NCBI RefSeq assembly: GCF_005116735.1
Contig: NZ_SWDB01000038.1
Span: 1 to 64,000, forward strand
Source of the DNA: Thalassotalea mangrovi
Lineage (GTDB): Bacteria; Pseudomonadota; Gammaproteobacteria; Enterobacterales; Alteromonadaceae
Direction of reading: 5' to 3'
DNA: 64,000 nt
Shown here: piece by piece, positions 1 to 7,698 of the stretch
How the letters are laid out: the number at the start of each line of letters is the position of its first letter
Position numbering within the stretch: position 1 is the first letter of the stretch
Program-made: the position numbers and the translations under genes
The notes under the pieces: generated by a model
What the model was told of the DNA's origin: nothing
Seen by the model: only the letters and a program-made list of their open reading frames with translations
The model's database searches: none

Positions 1-75
1 ATTCTCTGCAATCAAAGCCTTGTCTAAACGCCTTTAAATTCTCACTGAGTGAGCAATAATTTAATGGGATTGGTA
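1..75 (+). repeat. MITE-like element, copy A (right-hand part only)
   Basis: This is the right end of the interspersed element whose full copy is at 4472-4734; the left part lies before the window. It keeps the palindrome CTCACTGAGTGAG and the terminal inverted repeat TTAATGGGATTGG followed by TA. Its right end faces proS, about 200 bp away. Within it TTTAAA (33-38) and AATAAT (55-60), 16 bp apart, resemble a promoter pointing outwards. Confidence 0.85.
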
Positions 76-200
76 TATAACCAATGCTATAGCTGGGAAT
101 AAGCAACCCATTGCACCTTATTTTGTAAGGCTTAACCAAGGTCGGGATCTATCGCTTGTCGGTAAATCGTGTTAGATAGGGATTTTGTTAAATTAGCGCT

Positions 201-228
201 TTGTCACCTAAAGTTGTACTGATAGAAT
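201..228 (+). promoter_or_regulatory. candidate sigma-70 promoter of proS
   Basis: TTGTCA at 201-206 and TAGAAT at 223-228 are separated by 16 bp and lie 45 bp before the proS start codon. Both hexamers are close to consensus. The call rests on sequence similarity only. Confidence 0.5.
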
Positions 229-272
229 AACCGGCAATTTTAATTCACTCATCAGTATGGATTTGTAGAGCA

Positions 273-1988
273 ATGCGTACCAGTAAATATCTTCTTTCTA
301 CGCTTAAAGAAACTCCGGCAAGCGCCGAAGTCATCAGTCACCAATACATGTTACGGGCAGGTCTTGTTCGTCCTGTAGCTTCAGGTTTGTACACCTGGTT
401 GCCGACCGGTTTAAAGGTGCTGAAAAAAGTAGAAAACATCGTACGCGAAGAAATGGACAAAGCCGGGGCGATTGAAACGCTGATGCCAATGGTGCAACCT
501 GCGGATCTTTGGCAAGAGTCTGGTCGTTGGACCGATTATGGCCCTGAATTATTGCGTCTGGAAGACCGCCATCACCGTCCGTTCGTATTGGGCCCGACTC
601 ATGAAGAAGTGATTACTAAGCTGATTAGCTCTGAGCTTTCCAGCTACAAACAACTTCCGATTAACCTGTATCAAATCCAGACTAAGTTCCGCGATGAGAT
701 TCGCCCTCGCTTCGGGGTTATGCGCGGTCGTGAATTTTTGATGAAAGATGCTTATTCTTTCCACTTATCCCAGGAATGCCTGAACAATACGTATCAGGAC
801 ATGCACAGCGCTTATTGCAATATCTTTGAGCGTTTAGGTCTTGATTTTCGCCCGGTTATCGCCGATACCGGTTCCATCGGTGGTGATGCGTCGCACGAAT
901 TCCATGTACTAGCGGATTCTGGCGAAGATGATATTGCCTTCAGTGATAGTAGTGATTACGCAGCTAACATTGAAAAAGCAGAAGCCCTGGCACCGGATAC
1001 CGAGCGCGGCGCAGCAACAGCAGAGTTAACCAAGGTAGCAACGCCAAACGTTCACACCATTGAAGACGTATCGAAATTCTTTGACGTAGCAGCTAAAGAC
1101 GTGGTGAAAACCTTATTGGTATTGGGTGAGCATGAAGAAGGTGAAACCGCGCCAGTCGTTGCTTTGGTATTACGTGGCGATCACGAGTTGAACGAAATTA
1201 AAGCCGAGAAAATTTCTGGTATTGCAGCACCGCTAACGTTCGCTACCGATGAGCAAATCAAAGCCGTTGCAAATTGCGACGCCGGTTCTATCGGCCCTGC
1301 TGGTTTAGCTATCGACATTATTGTTGATCGCAGTGCTGCGGTAATGGCCGATTTCATCTGCGGTGCTAACGAAAGCGGATATCACTATACCGGTGCAAAC
1401 TTCGATCGCGACATCCATAATTACAAAGTAGAAGATATTCGTAACGTGGTTGCTGGCGACCCTAGCCCTTGCGGTAACGGCAAGCTAACCATCAAGCGTG
1501 GTATTGAAGTCGGTCATATTTTCCAGTTAGGCGAGAAGTATGCCGATGCCATGAATGCAGGGGTATTAACGGAAACCGGTAAAAACCAGACACTGACCAT
1601 GGGTTGTTACGGTATCGGTGTTTCCCGTATCGTCGCGGCGGCAATTGAGCAAAACCACGATGAAAACGGGATTATCTGGCCTGATGCCATCGCGCCTTTC
1701 AAGGTCGTGATCATTCCAATGAATATGCACAAGTCGCACCGCGTCCAGGAAACAGCAGAGAAGCTATACGCAGAATTAACTGCCGCTGGCGTTGAAGTGT
1801 TGTTTGACGATCGTAAAGAGCGTCCGGGTGTCATGTTCAAAGACATGGAGTTAATCGGTATTCCTCACGCCATCGTTGTTGGTGAGCGCAATATCGATAA
1901 TGCTGAGGTTGAATACAAAAACCGACGTAGCGGTGAAAAATCACTGATTGCCATTGATGAAGCGGTCAACTTCGTTTTAAATCAATAA
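273..1988 (+). CDS. proS: proline--tRNA ligase
   Basis: Cytoplasmic class II aminoacyl-tRNA synthetase that charges tRNA-Pro with proline. The 571 residues match the usual length of the bacterial-type enzyme (E. coli about 572). The order seen is an N-terminal catalytic core with the class II motifs (GPTHEE around residue 108, then [21 protein letters not shown]), the inserted YbaK-like editing domain that hydrolyses mischarged alanyl-tRNA (roughly 225-405), the rest of the core (GCYGIGVSR) and an anticodon-binding C-terminus. The ATG at 273 gives the expected N-terminus [13 protein letters not shown]. The gene is monocistronic, with a promoter candidate at 201-228 and a terminator at 2006-2039. 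Confidence 0.97.
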   Translation: MRTSKYLLSTLKETPASAEVISHQYMLRAGLVRPVASGLYTWLPTGLKVLKKVENIVREEMDKAGAIETLMPMVQPADLWQESGRWTDYGPELLRLEDRHHRPFVLGPTHEEVITKLISSELSSYKQLPINLYQIQTKFRDEIRPRFGVMRGREFLMKDAYSFHLSQECLNNTYQDMHSAYCNIFERLGLDFRPVIADTGSIGGDASHEFHVLADSGEDDIAFSDSSDYAANIEKAEALAPDTERGAATAELTKVATPNVHTIEDVSKFFDVAAKDVVKTLLVLGEHEEGETAPVVALVLRGDHELNEIKAEKISGIAAPLTFATDEQIKAVANCDAGSIGPAGLAIDIIVDRSAAVMADFICGANESGYHYTGANFDRDIHNYKVEDIRNVVAGDPSPCGNGKLTIKRGIEVGHIFQLGEKYADAMNAGVLTETGKNQTLTMGCYGIGVSRIVAAAIEQNHDENGIIWPDAIAPFKVVIIPMNMHKSHRVQETAEKLYAELTAAGVEVLFDDRKERPGVMFKDMELIGIPHAIVVGERNIDNAEVEYKNRRSGEKSLIAIDEAVNFVLNQ

Positions 1989-2005
1989 TCCCTAATCTTT
2001 AGTTT

Positions 2006-2039
2006 AAAGGGCGGTTTATAAACAACCGCCCTTTTTTTT
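2006..2039 (+). terminator. rho-independent terminator of proS
   Basis: An 11-bp stem (AAAGGGCGGTT pairing with AACCGCCCTTT) with a 7-nt loop is followed by a run of T. It starts 18 bp after the proS stop codon. Confidence 0.9.
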
Positions 2040-2073
2040 ACCTAAACTCCCGACTTATTTGTGCAAAGACTTA

Positions 2074-2366
2074 TACCAATCCCATTAAGTTTGTGCACAA
2101 CTCAGAGTTAGGGCAGAGGTTCATTTGCAACATAGATTTCATTGATATAGTCATTCTATATCAGAGCGTATTGACCTTTGCTGGCCGAATTTTGTTCAAT
2201 TAAGTGCCTATTAATAGTGAAACTGTTGGGCCTATCAGCACACCTATTGTAAGAAACCGCACCATTGAATTCTACGAACAGCGTTTGTTTTGAATCTGGC
2301 CCGCGTTTTTTCGATTTACCGTACAATGACTCCCTACGGGTGAGATTTAATTTAATGTGATTGGTA
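2074..2366 (+). repeat. MITE-like element, copy B (chimeric interior)
   Basis: The left arm (to about 2160) matches the full copy at 4472-4734 closely: CCAATCCCATTAA, then the GTGCACAACTCAGAGTTAGG segment and the hairpin half. The middle, about 2160-2330, is unrelated to the other copies. A short shared piece (ACTCCCTACGGGTGAG) and the terminal repeat TTAATGTGATTGG then resume, and the large hairpin of the right half is missing. TA flanks both ends. The right end is directly followed by the stop codon (TAA on the minus strand, 2369-2367) of the next gene. It separates two convergent genes. Confidence 0.8.
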
Positions 2367-3674
2367 TTAGTCAACGGGTGCATAGAAGTGTAACGATGAC
2401 AATTGCTCATCAATCAAAGCCAGCATCTGTCGGTAAGACGGCGACTGGGTATTGACATAATCGACGGAGAAGCGCTCCGCATCAATCCCCTCCGGTAAAT
2501 CGCGGGGAAATGGGATAAGTTGATCTTCATTTTCCATCTCGGCAAACGTTTGCTGAATCGCCCTGGCGCTGCTTTCGTTTTGCGTCGCATATTGAGCTAA
2601 ACGGGTACCGGCACGATCTGCGTATAAATCGACAAAACTAAAACCACTACCGCCTGAGTTTGAGTCTAACAATTCCTTAAATTCCCCCAGCGCAAAACCA
2701 GCATTGGCATCACTGAGCAATTGCAAAGCCATCGAGTAGATAAAGTGCTTTTGCAGGTCGTTGCGTTTTAACAGGGTGATACTGCGCTTGTGGTTATTGC
2801 GCATTACTTGTTGTTGACGGGATAATGGTTGCATCTTGCCGGTTACAAGAGCGAATTTATTAGAGCCAAAATACAAGGCCAGTGCCATCATCGCATCGCG
2901 ATTTTCTTCAACCGCACGTCGCCCCTGTGCAAGGGAATTTTTAGTTGCCTCAGAGAATTGATGTTTGAGAAAGTACAGCAAGCTCTTGTCGCGTTTTGGT
3001 AATTGCGCGAACCCAAGTAAATTCTGGTAATAGTGCTGCACACTCTCCTGATTAACTCCGGCAACAAGCGAATTTTTCAGCGACAACAGATTGGCCAGTC
3101 GTCCGGTATCTGCCAATGAATTTTCACCCTGATCGATATCGATTTGCAGTTGCTGCTGATTGACGTTTACCTTTTGCACCATTTCCAGCAGTTCATAGTG
3201 TTCCGGTTTTAACTTATCACTAAGCAAGGCCATTGCGGTTTCAAACAGCCATTGACCATTTAATGTAAGGCGGCCAATGCCTGCCTCACCAAACACCAGA
3301 CCACTTTCCGAGTCTGGCAAGGCCAATGAAAAGTTAAGATAAAGCTCAGATCTGAAGGGTTTAATGTAACCATAAAACAACGCTTTTGATGCAGACAGCA
3401 TCACATTCGTGTCGATCTTCGGACTAAGCTTATTTGCCAGCATGCTCAAACTCTGCAGCTCACTATGAGTAAAAGTGTATTGCGATTTACCGCCTTGCCT
3501 AATTTGCCTGGCAGTGCGTTGTATTATTTGTTTTGCATCGGCGGCACTAGCGCTGGACAAGCGTACGCGCTGTTGTAGTTGTGGTTCGGTTTCAACCACC
3601 ATAAACAACAGTATGATCGCTCCAAGCCCCATGAAAAGGCACAAGAATTTAATGAATTTGATAAAAAACGTCAA
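2367..3674 (-). CDS. membrane-anchored protein of unknown function
   Basis: I do not recognise this 435-residue protein beyond a conserved-hypothetical look. It has one N-terminal hydrophobic segment (about residues 8-28), likely an uncleaved anchor. The rest is soluble, predicted outside the cytoplasm, rich in Gln and Leu, and shows no catalytic motif that I can see. The start is a TTG at 3674 (MTFFIKFIKF), chosen because AGGGA lies 6 bases before it; the next in-frame ATG is 14 codons later and would cut into the anchor. The stop codon abuts repeat copy B, so the present 3' end may have been set by the insertion. The LRAT-like gene lies upstream on the same strand, 85 bp away. Confidence 0.7.
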   Translation of the reverse strand: MTFFIKFIKFLCLFMGLGAIILLFMVVETEPQLQQRVRLSSASAADAKQIIQRTARQIRQGGKSQYTFTHSELQSLSMLANKLSPKIDTNVMLSASKALFYGYIKPFRSELYLNFSLALPDSESGLVFGEAGIGRLTLNGQWLFETAMALLSDKLKPEHYELLEMVQKVNVNQQQLQIDIDQGENSLADTGRLANLLSLKNSLVAGVNQESVQHYYQNLLGFAQLPKRDKSLLYFLKHQFSEATKNSLAQGRRAVEENRDAMMALALYFGSNKFALVTGKMQPLSRQQQVMRNNHKRSITLLKRNDLQKHFIYSMALQLLSDANAGFALGEFKELLDSNSGGSGFSFVDLYADRAGTRLAQYATQNESSARAIQQTFAEMENEDQLIPFPRDLPEGIDAERFSVDYVNTQSPSYRQMLALIDEQLSSLHFYAPVD

Positions 3675-3759
3675 TCGGGATCCCTGTTATATTACAGTTA
3701 AAATTCTGCCGGTGATCTTACCTTAAATGATTTTTATAGGTTAATACCAGCATAGATGG

Positions 3760-4368
3760 TTATTTCCAGCCATCCCAGCGATCCCAGTAAATGATGCGAT
3801 TGGTCATTCGGGATAGATAATTGTTGAGCAGATAAAAAGTGGTCAACTCCATTGCTTCGCCATGAATGCAGGTCCAGGCAAAACGATGACAGTTATTTTT
3901 AATAAGATCGTACTTTTGATAGCTATATATTTGTTTCGCCGCTCGTTCTGCTGTTGCTGCACTCGCCAGCGCCTGTCCTTTGGAATCACAAGCGGCATAA
4001 ATTTCCGTACCTGAACGCTCCATCAGGAAACGCTCAGGAGATATGGCTTTTACCAGGCCGTTGCCATGCAACTCAACAATTGTATGGCGATCAATCAAAA
4101 TGCCGGTATGCTCAAGCACCCCACCCAGGCCACAACACAACAGCGCTCCAGGGCTGACTGTGGCGAAGATCTCCTGCTGTTTACCTGCCTTCGCGGTCTG
4201 CGTTGGGTATTTGCCAATACCACTGGCATATTTGTCCAACCCTTTACGGGTATGGCCATGAGCCGTTTTACGTTTTAATTCGGCCTGCCGGTTGCGTTCA
4301 GACAACTCGCCAACGGCCATAGCGGAAGCGGCAATAGCGGCACCGACCCAAACTAAAGGTAATACCAT
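3760..4368 (-). CDS. LRAT-like (NlpC/P60 superfamily) domain protein
   Basis: A 202-residue protein with a hydrophobic N-terminus (residues 1-19, possible anchor or signal). Its core resembles the lecithin:retinol acyltransferase-like branch of the permuted papain fold. Visible elements are EHTGILID (His87), VELHGNG (His101) and a late NNCHRFAW (Cys160), matching the H...H...NCxHF pattern of that branch. Such proteins are thiol acyltransferases, amidases or phospholipases; the substrate here is unknown. The ATG at 4368 is preferred over the one at 4392 because AAGGA precedes it by 7 bases. The divergent neighbour is alaA, with repeat copy C between them. Confidence 0.65.
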   Translation of the reverse strand: MVLPLVWVGAAIAASAMAVGELSERNRQAELKRKTAHGHTRKGLDKYASGIGKYPTQTAKAGKQQEIFATVSPGALLCCGLGGVLEHTGILIDRHTIVELHGNGLVKAISPERFLMERSGTEIYAACDSKGQALASAATAERAAKQIYSYQKYDLIKNNCHRFAWTCIHGEAMELTTFYLLNNYLSRMTNRIIYWDRWDGWK

Positions 4369-4471
4369 GGTGACGTCCTTATAAAACTTCATTTGTTATT
4401 GATAGTTATAAGAAATATTCAACGATTATGCTGAAATAAATTGTCAGAAAGTGTTGCAGTGCGTATGGTTG

Positions 4472-4734
4472 TACCAATCACACTAAGTTTGTGCACAACT
4501 CAGAGTTAGGGCAGAGGTTCAGTTACAACATAGATTTCATTGATATAGTCATTCTATATTAATGAAATATAGGGAAGTAAATGGGCCTCTGATAAACTCC
4601 CTACGGGTGAGTTTTAAAGGCGTTTATCCTGCGTTATTGATTTTGACAATGGAGCGACCATTCTTTGCAATCAAAGCCTTGTCTAAACGCCTTTAAATTC
4701 TCACTGAGTGAGCAATAATTTAATGGGATTGGTA
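4472..4734 (+). repeat. MITE-like element, copy C (full reference copy, 263 bp)
   Basis: The ends are CCAATCACACTAA and TTAATGGGATTGG, imperfect 13-bp terminal inverted repeats, each flanked by TA as expected for a TA target duplication (IS630/Tc1-mariner style). Three inner structures are visible. A 15-bp-arm hairpin lies at 4534-4568 (one mismatch). Perfect 14-bp arms TTTAAAGGCGTTTA (4613-4626) and TAAACGCCTTTAAA (4684-4697) enclose a nested stem. A palindrome CTCACTGAGTGAG lies at 4700-4712. There is no transposase gene. The right end faces alaA. Confidence 0.9.
4692..4719 (+). promoter_or_regulatory. candidate outward promoter in repeat copy C, towards alaA
   Basis: TTTAAA (4692-4697) and AATAAT (4714-4719) are 16 bp apart. 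The predicted start of transcription would fall in the last bases of the element, about 55 bases before the alaA ATG. The same pair is kept in copies A and D and, with AATAAG, in copy E. The call rests on motif and position only. Confidence 0.35.
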
Positions 4735-4782
4735 TTAACGAAACTGTACAACCTAAAAACGATGAATTTACCCGTGTCAGCC

Positions 4783-6000
4783 ATGAAAACCTTCGAAAAA
4801 TCCTCCAAACTCAATGCCGTTTGCTACGATATTCGCGGTGCCATCGCGACCGAGGCTAGACGCCTGGAAGAGGAAGGTCACAAAGTTCTGAAACTGAATA
4901 TTGGCAACCCGGCACCGTTTGGGTTTCTGGCGCCCGATGATATTGTCCGCGACGTGATTCATAATTTACCAACCGCACAGGGCTACAGTGAGTCCCAGGG
5001 AATCTATTCGGCTCGGGTAGCGGTTATGCAATATTATCAACAGTGTGGACTTAAAAACCTCAACGTCGATCATATCTATATTGGCAATGGCGTCAGCGAA
5101 TTAATTGTTATGGCGATGCAGGCGCTGCTGAATAATGGCGATGAAGTGTTGGTTCCAGCTCCCGACTATCCACTTTGGACAGCCGCGGTATCCCTGTCAT
5201 CAGGAAAACCGGTTCATTACCGCTGTGATGATGCCAATTTTTGGTACCCGGATATCGACGATATAGAAAGCAAAATCAATGCAAATACCAAGGCACTGGT
5301 GTTAATCAACCCGAATAACCCTACCGGTGCGGTGTACCCACAAGCGGTACTGGAAAACATTCTCGCATTGGCGAGAAAACATGGTCTCATCGTTTTTTCC
5401 GATGAAATCTACGACAAAGTATTGTACGACGGTGCCGAGCACATCCCGACCGCGAGGCTGAGCGAAGATGTGCTGGTCGTGACCATGGGCGGTCTGTCAA
5501 AAAATTACCGAATCGCCGGTTTTCGAGCCGGCTGGATGATGTTGACCGGTCCCCTGCTCCGTGCTCAGGGTTATATGGAAGGATTAAACATGCTGTCGGC
5601 GATGCGCCTGTGTGCCAATGTGCCGTGCCAACATGCAATTCAGACTGCCCTGGGTGGTTACCAGAGTATCAATGACCTGGTTAATGATGGCGGCCGCCTG
5701 AAGACGCAGCTCGATATTGCCCATCGGATGATTAACGATATTGAGGGTTTAAGTTGCCATAAGGCCAAAGGCGCGATGTACCTGTTTGTGAAAGTCGACG
5801 GTGAACGATTGCGCATCAGTGACTGTGAGCAGATGGTACTGGACATACTGCGTCAGGAAAAAATTCTGCTGGTGCAGGGTAAAGCTTTTAACCTCAACCA
5901 GGGCATTTATTTCCGCCTGGTCTTTTTACCGCACTCAGAAGACTTGATCGAAGCCATCAACCGCCTCAAACACTTTTTTAGCCATTATTCACAATATTAG
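4783..6000 (+). CDS. alaA: glutamate-pyruvate (alanine) aminotransferase
   Basis: PLP-dependent fold-type I aminotransferase that makes alanine from pyruvate and glutamate. The 405 residues from the ATG at 4783 equal the E. coli AlaA length, and the N-terminus aligns (FEKSSKLNAVCYDIRG). Seen are the substrate loop LNIGNPAPFGF, NPNNPTGAVY, the DEIYD motif, and the Schiff-base lysine in GGLSKNYRIAGFRAGW (Lys240). The reading frame is open upstream to a GTG at 4708 inside repeat copy C, but those 25 codons have no counterpart in the family. Only 48 bp separate the element from the chosen start. Confidence 0.95.
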   Translation: MKTFEKSSKLNAVCYDIRGAIATEARRLEEEGHKVLKLNIGNPAPFGFLAPDDIVRDVIHNLPTAQGYSESQGIYSARVAVMQYYQQCGLKNLNVDHIYIGNGVSELIVMAMQALLNNGDEVLVPAPDYPLWTAAVSLSSGKPVHYRCDDANFWYPDIDDIESKINANTKALVLINPNNPTGAVYPQAVLENILALARKHGLIVFSDEIYDKVLYDGAEHIPTARLSEDVLVVTMGGLSKNYRIAGFRAGWMMLTGPLLRAQGYMEGLNMLSAMRLCANVPCQHAIQTALGGYQSINDLVNDGGRLKTQLDIAHRMINDIEGLSCHKAKGAMYLFVKVDGERLRISDCEQMVLDILRQEKILLVQGKAFNLNQGIYFRLVFLPHSEDLIEAINRLKHFFSHYSQY

Positions 6001-6300
6001 ATTGTTGGCAGCGTTCGACTAGCCTTATGTCGAGTTAGATGGGGCTATTTTGAGCCTGTCTTGCGGAGTACTGACCCGCTGGCGATAGACGAAAATTGAA
6101 TCGATTGTTAGTTCCGGACACAATCGATATACCAGCGTCCCTGCAGGCATCCATGTAATAACCCCTCCCTTTCCCCCATCCATGGTGCGGGAGGATAAAT
6201 ACGTCCGTGTATAAAAAAAGCACCAAGACCGCAATCTTTGGTGCTTTTACAGTTGGGACCGTTTAGATGGATACCCCGCACGGGATATCCAGTCAAATAG
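6001..6300. other. intergenic region between convergent alaA and hppD
   Basis: Apart from the hppD terminator at 6213-6248 I see no feature. Short open frames here lack ribosome sites and show no recognisable product. Confidence 0.6.
6213..6248 (-). terminator. rho-independent terminator of hppD
   Basis: On the minus strand AAAGCACCA and TGGTGCTTT form the stem, followed by a run of seven T, about 50 bp after the hppD stop codon. The A-rich other flank means that it may also stop alaA transcripts. Confidence 0.85.
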
Positions 6301-7353
6301 TTACAGAGTGCCGCGTTCCATTTGGTTTAATTCGATAGACTCGAATAACGCCTGGAAATTACCTTCACCGAAACCAAAGTCACCTTCGCGCTGGATCATT
6401 TCAATGAAGATCGGGCCAAAGATATTCTTGGTAAAGATTTGCAGCAGATAGGTATTTTCTTTCTGGCTATCAACCAGGATTTGATGTTCCTGAATACGCT
6501 TTTTGTCTTCTTTGATCCAAGGGATACGATCGAATACATCATCATAATAAGACGGCGTAATATTCAGGGTGTCGATGTTCTCGCGTGCCAGTTTATCCAG
6601 TGAACCCACCAGGTCTTTAGTGATAAAGGCAAGATGCTGAACGCCAGGGCCATTGTATTCATCCAGATACTCATCGATCTGGTTGTTGCTGGTACCCTTG
6701 CCTTCATTAATTGGAATGCTGAAGTTACCGCAGGGAGATTGCAACGCATAAGAAACCAGCGCCGTCTTTTGACCCTTGATGTCAAAATAACGAACTTCAC
6801 GGAAACCAAAGACTTCTTTATAGAAGTTGGCCCACTTCTCCATGGTACCCTGGTACACATTATTGGTCAGGTGGTCGATAGCAAGGAAACCTTTGTCTTC
6901 GACCATGTTGCGCTCACTTTCCGGCAGCAACTCAAAATCATTCTGATAAATGCTACCCTTGTCACCCCATACATCAATGAAGTAAATCAGGCTGTCGCCG
7001 ATACCATAGATGGCAGGATATGGCAGATCTTTATTGGTCGCATCTGTCGCTGGTTTTGCACCACGACGCACTGCTTCTTCAAACGCAAATTGCGCGTCTT
7101 TTACGCGCCAGCCCATCGAACAAATTGCCGGGCCGTGAGCCTTGGCAAACTCACTAGAGAATCCATTGCGCTCATTGTTCATCAAAAAATGAATGTCGTT
7201 CTGATTGTAATAAACGATGTCTTTGCCTTTAAACTTACGGACGCGGGAGAAACCAAACTCCTCAAATACCTTGTCCATAAAATCTGTATCTGGTGTTGCG
7301 TATTCGGTAAATTCGATGCCACATAGGCCAATTGGATTTTTAACTTCTGTCAT
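6301..7353 (-). CDS. hppD: 4-hydroxyphenylpyruvate dioxygenase
   Basis: Non-haem iron dioxygenase that converts 4-hydroxyphenylpyruvate to homogentisate in tyrosine breakdown, and in pyomelanin formation when later steps are missing. The 350 residues hold two vicinal-oxygen-chelate domains. The three iron ligands of the C-terminal half are visible: His161 (AIDHLTNNV), His240 (VQHLAF) and Glu318 (FIEMIQR). No homogentisate dioxygenase or other tyrosine catabolic gene is adjacent, so the pathway continues elsewhere or stops here. A perfect 11-bp inverted repeat sits just upstream at 7362-7394. Confidence 0.96.
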   Translation of the reverse strand: MTEVKNPIGLCGIEFTEYATPDTDFMDKVFEEFGFSRVRKFKGKDIVYYNQNDIHFLMNNERNGFSSEFAKAHGPAICSMGWRVKDAQFAFEEAVRRGAKPATDATNKDLPYPAIYGIGDSLIYFIDVWGDKGSIYQNDFELLPESERNMVEDKGFLAIDHLTNNVYQGTMEKWANFYKEVFGFREVRYFDIKGQKTALVSYALQSPCGNFSIPINEGKGTSNNQIDEYLDEYNGPGVQHLAFITKDLVGSLDKLARENIDTLNITPSYYDDVFDRIPWIKEDKKRIQEHQILVDSQKENTYLLQIFTKNIFGPIFIEMIQREGDFGFGEGNFQALFESIELNQMERGTL

Positions 7354-7361
7354 AATTCTTC

Positions 7362-7394
7362 TCGATTAATAACCATGACTTGATTATTAATCGA
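7362..7394 (-). promoter_or_regulatory. inverted repeat upstream of hppD, candidate operator
   Basis: The perfect arms TCGATTAATAA (7362-7372) and TTATTAATCGA (7384-7394) are separated by 11 bp and start 9 bp before the hppD ATG. The arms could bind a dimeric regulator or fold as a weak hairpin in the leader. No regulator gene is nearby. Confidence 0.45.
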
Positions 7395-7587
7395 ATCGAG
7401 CACAGGAAAAAGGTTGCCCTGACGCGGCATGCAGGAAAATCGTAAATCAATTTGTACATCGATATCGGGTAAGATGTCATCACCTAGCCGCCAGCATTAT
7501 AGCGGCGTTGCGAAAGGCCTGTAAGGAAATAATTACAGGGCAATTTGGCGATTATATGCAGTTGCGAAATAACCGCAGATCGGGGCG

Positions 7588-7615
7588 GCTGTAAGCTGTA
7601 TGCTGTATGCTGTAA
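7588..7615 (+). repeat. heptanucleotide tandem repeat, 4 units
   Basis: Four consecutive 7-bp units read GCTGTAA, GCTGTAT, GCTGTAT, GCTGTAA. The same unit is tandemly repeated at 27039-27108. The region is non-coding. Confidence 0.85.
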
Positions 7616-7644
7616 GTGCTGAGCTTTAAGTTGGCTAGAAACAA

Positions 7645-7673
7645 CAAAGCCAGCCGTTGACGGGCTGGCTTTG
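7645..7673 (-). terminator. probable terminator of deaD
   Basis: An 11-bp perfect stem CAAAGCCAGCC / GGCTGGCTTTG with a 7-nt loop begins 25 bp after the deaD stop. The following bases on the minus strand (TTGTTGTTTC) are T-rich but not a pure run. Confidence 0.75.
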
Positions 7674-7698
7674 CTTCAAACGCATAGCGATTTAAGGG

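Larger units (their letters stand above)
7395..7698. other. intergenic region between hppD and deaD
   Basis: It holds the heptamer repeat at 7588-7615 and the deaD terminator at 7645-7673. The rest, which must contain the hppD promoter, shows no confident site. Confidence 0.5.

Noticed and set aside
2156-2413. 85-codon open frame on the minus strand
   Set aside because: It runs through repeat copy B into the 3' end of the 435-residue protein gene. There is no ribosome site, and the interior of B shows no conserved protein that I recognise.
4708-4782. N-terminal extension of AlaA reading from a GTG inside repeat copy C
   Set aside because: The 25 extra residues are encoded partly by the mobile element. 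The ATG at 4783 gives the exact family length and N-terminus.
6634-7326. 230-codon open frame on the plus strand
   Set aside because: It is entirely antisense to hppD, whose iron ligands and length are right. It has no ribosome site and no recognisable product.
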